64,000 nucleotides of DNA from Herpetosiphon giganteus (GTDB lineage Bacteria > Chloroflexota > Chloroflexia > Chloroflexales > Herpetosiphonaceae). The position numbers and the translations under genes are program-made. Below, in pieces: positions 53,234-61,229 of the stretch (position 1 is the stretch's first letter; the number at the start of each line of letters is the position of its first letter). Location of the stretch: the NCBI RefSeq assembly GCF_016907925.1, contig NZ_JAFBCZ010000025.1, forward strand, positions 24,781 to 88,780. The letters run 5' to 3'. The notes below the pieces were generated by a model. It had not been told where the DNA came from and did no database searches. It was given only the letters and a program-made list of their open reading frames with translations.

Positions 53234-56200
53234 CTAGCCAAAAACATCGGCCACATAGCGGCCTGCTTGCTCCATTTCGCTAACCCAGTCCATGCCTGCC
53301 GCTTGCTCGCTACCAGTGGCTTCAGCATAGATTTTGGCGAGGGTTTCGCGCACTGCCGGAGCCATATAACGTCCATCGCCACAGACCGCAATTAGCGCGC
53401 CTTGTTCGATTAAGCTCCAGACCTGTTGGCGCTCTTGCCAGAGTCGATGTTGCACAAAGCTGACCTCGCTGATTGGCTGACGATAAAAAGCCGGATAAAA
53501 TTCCAAAACTCCTGCTTGCTGCCAAGCCTGAATTTGCTCGCGATACAGCAGATCGACCTCAGGATGATCGCAGCCAAAAAACAGGGCAGTTGGGCCAAGC
53601 GGCTCGCCTTGTTCGTGGCGGGCTACCCGTTCTTGGATAAAGCCACGAAATGGTGCTAAACCGGTGCCTGCGCAAATCATCAGCAGTGGTTGCTTGTTAT
53701 CAGCTGGCGGCTGAAATGGAATATGTGGCTGGCGCAACGTCACGGCAACCCGATCACCAACCTGCAAGCGGGCTAAATAGCTCGAACATGTGCCATAAAA
53801 CTGACCTTTGCCCGACCATGCAGGCGCGTCGACGACCGCGACGGTTAAGCTTGCTTGCTGCGGATTGAGCAGCGGCGATGATGAAATTGAGTATTGACGC
53901 ACCCGCATTGCTGGCAAAAGTGCCAAAAATTCGCCAAAATTTAGCACTGATGATGGATATTGCTCAAGCAAATCGAGCAGGCTCAGCCGTTTTTGCAAAA
54001 TCTCGCTGTTGTAGCGTTCAGTATCTTGTGCCAAACTAGCTAAATGGATTTGATGCGGCGGACAAACATTCTTCTCTGCCAAAATTGCTAAATCACGCTG
54101 GGTAGCTGGGGTTGCCAATTCAACATGGCTTTTGAGCAATTCGCTAAGGCTGATTGGCTGCTCAAGCGGCAAGTTGGCTGCGCGCTTGGCGTGTAAAACT
54201 ACGGTTTGCTCTGGTTTCAGGCCAAAATGTTTGCAAGCACGATCAACGAGGCTTGGATGATTTTCGGGCAGAATTGCCAGATAATCGCCAGCCTGATACT
54301 GAATTTCAGCAGGCAAGCTGAATTCGAGATGGCGTTTTGAGCGACCCAAGGGCGAACTTAAATCCACCAATTCGCGATTTTCGAGCACGCTAGCAAACAC
54401 CAAGCCACTTTGTTGGGCGAGTTGGTTGCTACTTGATGGTAGTAATTCAACCTCGTAGAGTGTGGTATTGATTGCTGTGGTTTCGATTGCAAATGCTTGA
54501 TTGTGGGTTTGCCAAAATGGCGCATACCAACGCTCAAAATCGCCAAAGAAATCGCTGCGGGCATCAGCTGCGCCACGTTCGAGCAAGCGTTCTGCTCCTG
54601 CGGCTTGTAATTGCTGATCGATTTGACTTGGCACTGCTTGGTAGGTGCTTTGCCAATCGCGGTTGCCACAGCCAAACACGCTATAGCGCACGCCCTTGAG
54701 CGAATCTGGCTCAACATTGGCTAGCCATTGGCAAAATGCTTGGGCATTATCGGCGGGCTGGCCATTGTACGAGGCCGCAACGATGCTGACAGCGCCAGTA
54801 GTTGGTAATTTATTGACATAATCGTTGAGTGGTGCAATGCTTACTTGGTAGCCTTGGGCCTCGCCATCGCTGGCAATGCGGCGCGCAAAGGCTTCCGACG
54901 AGCCAGAATTCGAGCCATAGAGCACCAACAACGGTGTGTTGTGCTGGGATTGGTTGCTGGCGGTTTTGGGATTGGTTGCTGGTTGCGCTGGTGTGCTTGC
55001 CCGATTAATTGTTTTGCGCAGGCGAGCGCGAACCGTCAAGCCTTCTGGTTTGAGGGTCAAAGTTTCTTTGACATGCAGCTTGTAGGGCTGTGGCTGCGAT
55101 AATTCAAAGCGTTGTAGCAGCATTGCCAGCACCAACGTAGCCTCTTGCATGGCAAAGGAGCGGCCAATACAGGCGCGCTGACCGTTGCCAAACGGCTTCC
55201 AAGCATGTTCAGGAATTTGTTCGCGGCTTTCGGGCGCAAAGCGATCAGGATCAAACGCTTCAGGATTGGCCCAAACTTTGGGGTCGCGGTGCAAGGTTGG
55301 CAATAAGGCAAGGAATTTTTCGCCTTGCTTCACCGGAAAGCCAGCAATTGTTGTATCGTGCTTGGCATACACGCCAAACACGGGCGCGGTTGGCCAAAGC
55401 CGCAGCGTTTCGCGCAAAATTTGGTCGAGATAGCCAAGTTTGGCTAAATCTTCGTAGCGCGGCAAGCGATCGCCTAGCACCGCATCGACAATGCTTTGGG
55501 CGCGTTGCAAAATTGCTGGCTGTTGCAATAAGAAATAGGTGGCGAACGAGAGCAAACCGCTGGTCGTTTCGTGGCCTGCAATCAAAAATGTCACCAACTG
55601 ATTGCGAATATTGGCATCATCCAAGCCTTCGCCAGTGATTGAATCCTTGGCGTTGAGCATTAATCCCAATAAATCGTTGGGTACTTCATTGCTGGGCAGG
55701 TTACGGCGTTTGGCAATTAATTCGTCGGTAATGCCGTGCATATAGTGCATATCAGCTTCGTATTGACGCTGGGTCGAACGCATCAGCTTGGTTTGAATTG
55801 ACAAACGGCGGGCGCGCGCGCCTGCTTCGGCCAAGGCCCGCACCATTGCTTCAACAAAGGGGTGCATTTCGCGCTGATAAAATGAATTAAAACGATAGCC
55901 AAAGCCACACAAGGCAATCGTATCCAGCGTCAGGCGGGTCATATTATCGGCCACATCGAAATCGGTTTCTGGGCCTTGGCGCTCCCATTTGGTAAATAAT
56001 TGGTCGGCAATATCGAGCATGTCATCGAAATAATTGCGCATGCTGGCCGGCCCGAAGGCTGGCATCAACAAACGATGGGCTTTGCTCCAATTGGCTTCCT
56101 CGGTGTAGGCCGTAAACAAACCATCGCCAGCAAAATCGCGAATTTGAATCAACGGGCCATGCAATAATTTATCAAAGCGCTGTTGATCGCTAATTTCGGC

Positions 56201-56389
56201 CACGAGCGCTGCTGAAGAAACCACCAAAACCGAGCGATTGGGAAAGCTCACCCGAAAAATTGGCCCATAATGCTGCGCCAATTTCATCAAATTTTGCACC
56301 GGCGTTTCCATGCCAATATCCGGCACATTGCCAACAATCGGACGGGTTGGTGGTTGGGGAATAGCACGAATGGGACTAGAAATACTCAT
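53234..56389 (-). CDS. Self-sufficient cytochrome P450-reductase fusion (CYP102/BM3-like)
   Basis: The start MSISSPIRAIPQPP gives 1051 aa, almost the length of Bacillus P450 BM3. The heme domain (about 1-470) keeps the substrate-channel sequence RDFAGDGLFTAY, where Phe92 corresponds to BM3 Phe87. It also keeps AGHETTSGLLSFA (oxygen activation Thr), ETLRLWPTAP (ExxR) and FGNGQRACIG (heme Cys). A Pro/Ala/Thr linker is followed by a flavodoxin domain (LVLYGSNSGSSEAFA, TASYNGQPADNA-like), then FAD and NADPH domains (RQYSISSSP, CAGTGLAPFRGF, AVCGDGRYMAP). This enzyme type hydroxylates medium- and long-chain fatty acids using NADPH. It is soluble. It is divergent from a TetR gene and probably repressed by it through two operators in the shared promoter. 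Confidence 0.96.
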   Translation of the reverse strand: MSISSPIRAIPQPPTRPIVGNVPDIGMETPVQNLMKLAQHYGPIFRVSFPNRSVLVVSSAALVAEISDQQRFDKLLHGPLIQIRDFAGDGLFTAYTEEANWSKAHRLLMPAFGPASMRNYFDDMLDIADQLFTKWERQGPETDFDVADNMTRLTLDTIALCGFGYRFNSFYQREMHPFVEAMVRALAEAGARARRLSIQTKLMRSTQRQYEADMHYMHGITDELIAKRRNLPSNEVPNDLLGLMLNAKDSITGEGLDDANIRNQLVTFLIAGHETTSGLLSFATYFLLQQPAILQRAQSIVDAVLGDRLPRYEDLAKLGYLDQILRETLRLWPTAPVFGVYAKHDTTIAGFPVKQGEKFLALLPTLHRDPKVWANPEAFDPDRFAPESREQIPEHAWKPFGNGQRACIGRSFAMQEATLVLAMLLQRFELSQPQPYKLHVKETLTLKPEGLTVRARLRKTINRASTPAQPATNPKTASNQSQHNTPLLVLYGSNSGSSEAFARRIASDGEAQGYQVSIAPLNDYVNKLPTTGAVSIVAASYNGQPADNAQAFCQWLANVEPDSLKGVRYSVFGCGNRDWQSTYQAVPSQIDQQLQAAGAERLLERGAADARSDFFGDFERWYAPFWQTHNQAFAIETTAINTTLYEVELLPSSSNQLAQQSGLVFASVLENRELVDLSSPLGRSKRHLEFSLPAEIQYQAGDYLAILPENHPSLVDRACKHFGLKPEQTVVLHAKRAANLPLEQPISLSELLKSHVELATPATQRDLAILAEKNVCPPHQIHLASLAQDTERYNSEILQKRLSLLDLLEQYPSSVLNFGEFLALLPAMRVRQYSISSSPLLNPQQASLTVAVVDAPAWSGKGQFYGTCSSYLARLQVGDRVAVTLRQPHIPFQPPADNKQPLLMICAGTGLAPFRGFIQERVARHEQGEPLGPTALFFGCDHPEVDLLYREQIQAWQQAGVLEFYPAFYRQPISEVSFVQHRLWQERQQVWSLIEQGALIAVCGDGRYMAPAVRETLAKIYAEATGSEQAAGMDWVSEMEQAGRYVADVFG

Positions 56390-56454
56390 ACAACGAGCCT
56401 CGCTTATTGCAATGCTGGCCTGTGCAGGTCGCCGCGAATCATCAAAAAGAATAT

Positions 56455-56474
56455 TTGGTACTATTGAGTACCAA
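56455..56474. promoter_or_regulatory. P450/TetR operator O1
   Basis: TTGGTACTATTGAGTACCAA is a palindrome with perfect 8-bp arms and a 4-base centre. It lies just downstream of the predicted P450 transcription start (near 56476). Confidence 0.8.
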
Positions 56475-56482
56475 CACAATTT

Positions 56483-56511
56483 ATGCTATCATTTGCTTCT
56501 GGTACTGTCAA
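56483..56511 (-). promoter_or_regulatory. Sigma70-type promoter of the P450 gene
   Basis: On the minus strand a perfect TTGACA (plus 56506-56511) is followed after 17 bases by TAGCAT (plus 56483-56488). The -35 box lies inside operator O2, and O1 follows the start site. Confidence 0.7.
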
Positions 56512-56517
56512 GTACCA
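56500..56517. promoter_or_regulatory. P450/TetR operator O2
   Basis: TGGTACTGTCAAGTACCA has 7-bp arms identical to those of O1. It covers the P450 -35 box and lies upstream of the TetR gene. The centre-to-centre distance to O1 is 44 bases, about four helical turns. Confidence 0.8.
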
Positions 56518-56565
56518 AGAAATTAAGCTAGTATGAGTGAGGAATGGCTCAACGACGAGGGTGGT

Positions 56566-57168
56566 ATGACCGAACAAGTGACAGAAACTGAATACCGCAG
56601 CCGCTTGATGGATGGAATGGCGGCTGCGGTAGCCGAAAAAGGCTATGCAGAAACCACGATTGCCGATATTGTGCGCTTGGCACGAGTTTCCAAGCGCACG
56701 TTTTACGAGCATTTTGCCAGCAAAGAAGATTGTTTGTTGGCGCTCTATACCGCCGCCACCGACCAGTTGATCGAAGTTATTCGCCAAGCAATCGAGGGCG
56801 CAAATGATATGCATTCGCGGGTGCGCTGCGCCCATCGGGCCTATTTACAGCGGATCAAAGCCCATCCGTTGCTGATGCGGACTTTATTTATTGAAATTTT
56901 GGCCGCAGGTCGTAGGGGTTTGCAGGTTCGCCGCGCCGCCAATCAACGCTTTGCCGATTTGTTGCGGGCAACTGGGGCTGATCAGCAGTATGATTCGCCG
57001 CAGAAACGCCAAATCACGCCAGCTTTGGCGATGGCGATTGTTGGCGGGATTAATGAATTAATTTTGCAGGCGATGGAGAGCGATCAAATCGATCAATTAT
57101 TGCTGATTGAGGAGCCAGCGACCGCCTTGTTGGAAGCAGTGCTGGCTCGCCCAATTGCCGAGGATTAA
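56566..57168 (+). CDS. TetR-family repressor, likely regulator of the P450 gene
   Basis: ATG 56566 follows GAGGG and gives 200 aa. ATG 56533, with a weaker ribosome site, would add 11 residues. The helix-turn-helix is in about residues 12-55: EKGYAETTIADIVRLARVSKR followed by TFYEHFASKEDCLLALY. The C-terminal helical domain is of the TetR type with a YLQRIKAHPLLMRTLFIEIL segment. It is divergent from the CYP102-like gene, with two matching palindromes between them. This recalls Bm3R1 control of P450 BM3, in which fatty acids or barbiturate-like compounds relieve repression. The stop overlaps the stop of the convergent GH2 gene by 3 bases. Confidence 0.9.
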   Translation: MTEQVTETEYRSRLMDGMAAAVAEKGYAETTIADIVRLARVSKRTFYEHFASKEDCLLALYTAATDQLIEVIRQAIEGANDMHSRVRCAHRAYLQRIKAHPLLMRTLFIEILAAGRRGLQVRRAANQRFADLLRATGADQQYDSPQKRQITPALAMAIVGGINELILQAMESDQIDQLLLIEEPATALLEAVLARPIAED

Positions 57169-59939
57169 AACGTCAGGCTTGCGCTGTTGAGTTCTGGGTT
57201 GCTTACGCTAAGGCTAATTGGCTCGTCGCCGCCAGTGTGTTGCACAATCACTTGGGCAAGGCCGTTGAAGGCGCGGCGTTGCCATGGCGCTGCTGCCTCG
57301 ATAATTTGAACCACGCCAGGCTCGCGATTGGGGAACGTCCAAGGATTAGCTTTTTTGATCCAGCGCCCAGTTACTAGATAGCTGTTTTGGCCGGGCCGCA
57401 CCAAATCGTGGCTCAATTCGAGCACTTGGTCGCCCTGATCAAGCTCAATTTCGTTGGCGATTAGCTGGCCGTTGATATAAACGCTATAGTCGTGGGCGAT
57501 GCTTTTGCTGAACAAGCGAATGTTGCTCGCTTCGCTGTAGTTTGGTAGCTCAAAACTGCCATTGAAAACGATATAGGGTTGTGGATTGGATTGTTGATCA
57601 TCGTTATGGTGCCAGAATGCTGGTTGCCAGCTTTGGGCTACTGCTCCGCGTGCCAACTCCAAGCCAGCGCTCAGATCAGCGGCGGTTTGCTCGCCACTCA
57701 TTTGAATTGGGCTAATGAGGTAGTGTTGATGATATTGCTCTGGCTCGTGGCTGGATGGATCGCCATTGCCAACGCCTAGAATTTTGGCCGAACCAGTTAA
57801 TTGCAGATCAAGCAAATGGTTGGCGGTTGGCACAATTTGGCCTTGCTCGTCGCATATTTGCAGCGTAACAATGGCCAAATCGCCTGCTTGCTTGAGTTGA
57901 CCGTAATCAAGCACAAGCTGAATCTGGCTGGCTGCTTCGCTGGTACGCAGGCTAGTGCTGATCACTTCAACGCCATCATTATAGCCACGGGCCAGCAATT
58001 CGCCTGGCTGATAGGCAACTTCCCATTGTTGATGGCCGTTTTCGGGCATTGCACGGCGGCCAAGGCTCACGCCATTCAGCCAAAGCTCAACCTCGCTGCA
58101 ATTGCTATAGATTGGGAAACTCTTGACCTGACCAAGATCATGTGGCCAATCCCAGTGATAGCCAATGTGCAAGACTGGCTTTTGCCCCCACCAAGCCTTG
58201 GTGAAATAGGCAATATCCTTGGGAAACCCGCAGAGATCGAAAAAGCCAAATTGGCTGGCGACTGCTGGCCATTCAAACGGCGTTGGTTCGCCGCGATAAT
58301 CGAAGCCTGTCCAGAAGAATAGCCCAGCCAAGAATGGTCGTTTGACATAAAATTGCCAGCTGAACTTAGTGTCGGCATAGCCGTCGCCGCTGGGAGAGGC
58401 CGCCAAATGGCCGCGGCTAACATCGGTTTGGTAAATGCCGCGCGTGCCGTAGGTGTTGCTTTCCTCGGTGCCAACGCCTGATTGCCAGGGAAATTGGGCG
58501 TGATGCGCGTCAATATCGCCATGCCAAATGTAGTTATAGCCAACCACATCAGTTACCGTGCCAATGCCCGTATCCCAGCCGCCGCTACAAGCAATCGTGA
58601 ACAGACGCGTATGGTCGAATTGGCGGGCGAAGCTTTGCATGGTGCTGGCGATGCGTGCGCCGATAATATTGCCTTCAATCGCCCATTCTTCGTTGCCCAA
58701 CGACCACAAAATAACCGATGGATGGTTGCGATCGCGCTTGATCAGTTGCTCAACATGGCGCAAATGCTCAGGATTCGATCCCATCAAGCGGTTTTCGTTC
58801 AACACCAACATGCCCAAGCGATCGCAGGCATCAAGAAATTCAGGCGTTGGCGGGTTGTGCGAAGTCCGAATCGCGTTGTGATTGAATTCCTGCAAGCGTT
58901 GAATGCGATATGCTTGCAAGCTATCGGGCAGGGCCGTGCCAACTCCAGCGTGATCTTGGTGCTGATTGCTGCCAACCAATTTGACCGAGCGCCCGTTCAA
59001 GAAAAAGCCCTGATCGGGATCGAAGCGAATGCTACGCACTCCAAAACTGGTTTCGTAGCTATCGACCGTTTGATCGCTGAGCTGCACGTTGGTGGTGAGT
59101 TGATACAAATTGGGGCTGGTAAGATCCCAGAGTTGCGGATTGTTCAGCTCGTGCTGGTGGTTGAATTCGGCGCATTGGCCCGCAGCAAGTTGATAGATTG
59201 GGCTTTGGGCTTGCACGACGGGCGTTGCATCAGGTGCGTTGATTGTTTCGTGCAAGCTGAATTCAACTGGTTGCTGGCTTTGGTTGACAATCGTGGTTTG
59301 AATCGTGATTGTTGCGCTTGCCTCGTGAACTTCGCTGGTAACGAAGGTACCATAGCGGGCGACATGCAGCGGCGCGGTTTTGCAGAGCCAAACATGGCGA
59401 TAAATGCCAGCGCCTTCGTAAAACCAGCCTTCCTCGGTGGTAGCATCGGCGCGCACGACGACCACGTTTTGGCCGCCATAATTCAGATAATCGCTAATAT
59501 CGTAGCTAAAACTGGTATAGCCGCTTGGCTCGTTGCCAAGATAAAAGCCATTGACCCAAACCTGCGCATCGCGATGCACGCCATCGAATTCGAGGCTGAT
59601 CCGTCGCCCAAGCTCGCCGGCGGCGATTTCAAATCGTTTGCGATACCAGCCAACGCTGTTTTCGGGAAACTTGCGGCCAATCGCTTTGTAGCCATGACTG
59701 TGGCTGCCATGGTGATCGAATGGCAGTTCGACGCACCAATCGTGGGGCAAATCGACCACGCGCCAAGCCCGATCATCGAATTTGGACGAGGCTGCACCAT
59801 CGCCATAGCCAGCTTTGGCCAAAAACGAAAAATGGCTGGTATCAAGCTGAAAATCTTGGGCGGGGTCGAAGGCATGGCCGAGGGCAAAACGCCAGCCTTG
59901 ATCAAACAATATGCGTTCGCGGGGTGGGTTGCTAATCAT
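57165..59939 (-). CDS. GH2 beta-galactosidase-type glycoside hydrolase
   Basis: ATG 59939 follows GGAG with 8 bases of spacing; the longer frame to 59978 is less likely. The 924-aa protein has no signal peptide. It has the sugar-binding jelly-roll (about 15-190, with LPHDWCVELPFD), an Ig-like domain (about 195-300), a TIM barrel (about 300-600) and C-terminal beta domains. In the barrel, TSHNPPTPEFLDACDRLGM is followed by the acid/base Glu in VILWSLGNEEW and by the nucleophile region GTEESNTYG. FFWTGFDYRGEPTPFEWP is typical of GH2 enzymes carrying a DUF4982-like module. It cleaves beta-galactosides or related glycosides. A 487-codon open frame on the opposite strand is a shadow. Confidence 0.93.
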   Translation of the reverse strand: MISNPPRERILFDQGWRFALGHAFDPAQDFQLDTSHFSFLAKAGYGDGAASSKFDDRAWRVVDLPHDWCVELPFDHHGSHSHGYKAIGRKFPENSVGWYRKRFEIAAGELGRRISLEFDGVHRDAQVWVNGFYLGNEPSGYTSFSYDISDYLNYGGQNVVVVRADATTEEGWFYEGAGIYRHVWLCKTAPLHVARYGTFVTSEVHEASATITIQTTIVNQSQQPVEFSLHETINAPDATPVVQAQSPIYQLAAGQCAEFNHQHELNNPQLWDLTSPNLYQLTTNVQLSDQTVDSYETSFGVRSIRFDPDQGFFLNGRSVKLVGSNQHQDHAGVGTALPDSLQAYRIQRLQEFNHNAIRTSHNPPTPEFLDACDRLGMLVLNENRLMGSNPEHLRHVEQLIKRDRNHPSVILWSLGNEEWAIEGNIIGARIASTMQSFARQFDHTRLFTIACSGGWDTGIGTVTDVVGYNYIWHGDIDAHHAQFPWQSGVGTEESNTYGTRGIYQTDVSRGHLAASPSGDGYADTKFSWQFYVKRPFLAGLFFWTGFDYRGEPTPFEWPAVASQFGFFDLCGFPKDIAYFTKAWWGQKPVLHIGYHWDWPHDLGQVKSFPIYSNCSEVELWLNGVSLGRRAMPENGHQQWEVAYQPGELLARGYNDGVEVISTSLRTSEAASQIQLVLDYGQLKQAGDLAIVTLQICDEQGQIVPTANHLLDLQLTGSAKILGVGNGDPSSHEPEQYHQHYLISPIQMSGEQTAADLSAGLELARGAVAQSWQPAFWHHNDDQQSNPQPYIVFNGSFELPNYSEASNIRLFSKSIAHDYSVYINGQLIANEIELDQGDQVLELSHDLVRPGQNSYLVTGRWIKKANPWTFPNREPGVVQIIEAAAPWQRRAFNGLAQVIVQHTGGDEPISLSVSNPELNSASLTF

Positions 59940-60009
59940 CGTTGATGCTCCATGCTGCTCTACATCGTTGTTTGCCAAGCAGCGCTTAGTTGCTCAAGGG
60001 TCGCGCCCC

Positions 60010-60025
60010 GCGTTTGGGCAAACGC
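60010..60025. promoter_or_regulatory. Palindrome upstream of the GH2 gene (possible operator)
   Basis: GCGTTTGGGCAAACGC has perfect 7-bp arms and a 2-base centre, in the 71-86 bases before the GH2 start. The size and CG-rich arms suit a LacI-family operator, but no such regulator is in the window. Confidence 0.35.
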
Positions 60026-60159
60026 AGACTAACACGACACTTTAACGAGCTAGTCTACAGGCTTTTTTACTAAAATTCTTCTAAAAAATTATTTGGATTT
60101 CAGCATCAGCTAATCTTATTGCGATTAACCACAAGCGATGTTAACAATTATTGATGATC

Positions 60160-60489
60160 ACCACCCTTCCGTCCCGCCTCAAGGCGGGAGACGCAGGGGT
60201 TTTCATCCCCTGCACCCCTAATATTTGGGTTGCGGACTGTTATTGTTGATTCTATACCCCAAAACTTGACGATCTTCGTGCCCTTCGTGCTTTTCGCAGT
60301 TGCGAGGCGAGGGGTCGATTGTCAGGGGTTGGGGATCGGTATCCTGTGCCGTGCCAACCACCTGTCGCCAACTCCAATGATTTTCCGGTAGCCACAAGCC
60401 TGTAGCCTTCGTGCCCTTCGCGATCTTCGCGGTTTCCGTAAACCATTCCTTTGCTTCTGACCCCCGATCCCCAACCCCTGATCCCTGAA
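60160..60489. repeat. Mosaic of dispersed intergenic repeat modules
   Basis: Contents are CCCGCCTCAAGGCGGG and GCAGGGG/CCCCTGC hairpins, CTTCGTGCCCTTCGTGC and CTTCGCGATCTTCGCGG blocks, GGGGTTGGGGATCGGTATCC, and ACCCCCGATCCCCAACCCCTGATCCC. The array runs to within one codon of the methyltransferase stop. Confidence 0.7.
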
Positions 60490-61137
60490 TCAACGCCAAC
60501 CAGCAAACAGGGCGACGCTACCGATGCGTTTAATTTCGTAGCGCTGAAAGGCATGTTGCAACATTGTTTCGAGGTTGGCCAGCGTATCGGTTTGGTTGGC
60601 AAAAATTTGGCGCTGGTTGTAAATACCCATCAAACGGCGGGCGGTATTGCTATGAAACGGCTCGTTAGCACTCAGAATGGTGGCCCCAAACAACACCCCA
60701 TCAGCGGTTAAGCGCTCGGCCAAGCGTTGCAAGACCGCGCCTTTGATTTCAGGCGTGCCAGCAATACAATGCAAAATATAGCCTAAACCAATCGATTCAA
60801 ATTGTTCGTTTAATGGAAAGGCCTGCATAATCGAAGCCCGCACGCATTGCGGCTGCCATTGGGTGAGATTCGCGCTGGCTTGGATTAAGCACTCTGGATT
60901 AACATCGAGCAGCAGCAGTTTCGCTAAACTGCGTTGGGCGAGAGTTTCACGCAGCAACAAGCCGCTGCCTGGCCCAATATCCAAATGCTGGGAGCGCAAA
61001 TGTTGCTGATACCACTGCACTAAATTGGGCTTGGGGCAGCGCCAAATAAAACTATCGGAAATGCCGTGCACCAAAAAATCATAGAATTTTAGAATATGAT
61101 TGTTGTAAACGCGGGCGCTGGCTGGCAAATCGCTCAT
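60490..61137 (-). CDS. SAM-dependent methyltransferase-like protein
   Basis: ATG 61137 follows GGAG; the frame to 61149 is the alternative. The 215-aa protein is a class I methyltransferase fold: DIGPGSGLLLRETL (SAM motif I, about residue 52), LLLLDVNPECL (acidic strand end), and IGLGYILHCI (motif IV region). C-terminal strands end VALFAGWR. The N-terminal YDFLVHGISDSFIW is typical of small bacterial methyltransferases of unknown substrate. Its stop lies at the edge of a repeat array, so its 3' end may have been shaped by repeat insertion. It is divergent from the GH43 gene. Confidence 0.82.
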   Translation of the reverse strand: MSDLPASARVYNNHILKFYDFLVHGISDSFIWRCPKPNLVQWYQQHLRSQHLDIGPGSGLLLRETLAQRSLAKLLLLDVNPECLIQASANLTQWQPQCVRASIMQAFPLNEQFESIGLGYILHCIAGTPEIKGAVLQRLAERLTADGVLFGATILSANEPFHSNTARRLMGIYNQRQIFANQTDTLANLETMLQHAFQRYEIKRIGSVALFAGWR

Positions 61138-61229
61138 TGTTTGCTCCAAAACACTAAACTTTCAATTGCATCTTAACTGATTTCTGCTAAAAAAGAACTA
61201 ATATAACCCTTCCATGTGTGAGGAACACT

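Noticed and set aside
58482..59945. A 487-codon open frame on the plus strand
   Set aside because: It lies entirely antisense to the well-supported GH2 gene, has no ribosome-binding site and reads as low-information His/Ala/Ile-rich sequence. It arises from codon bias of the real gene.
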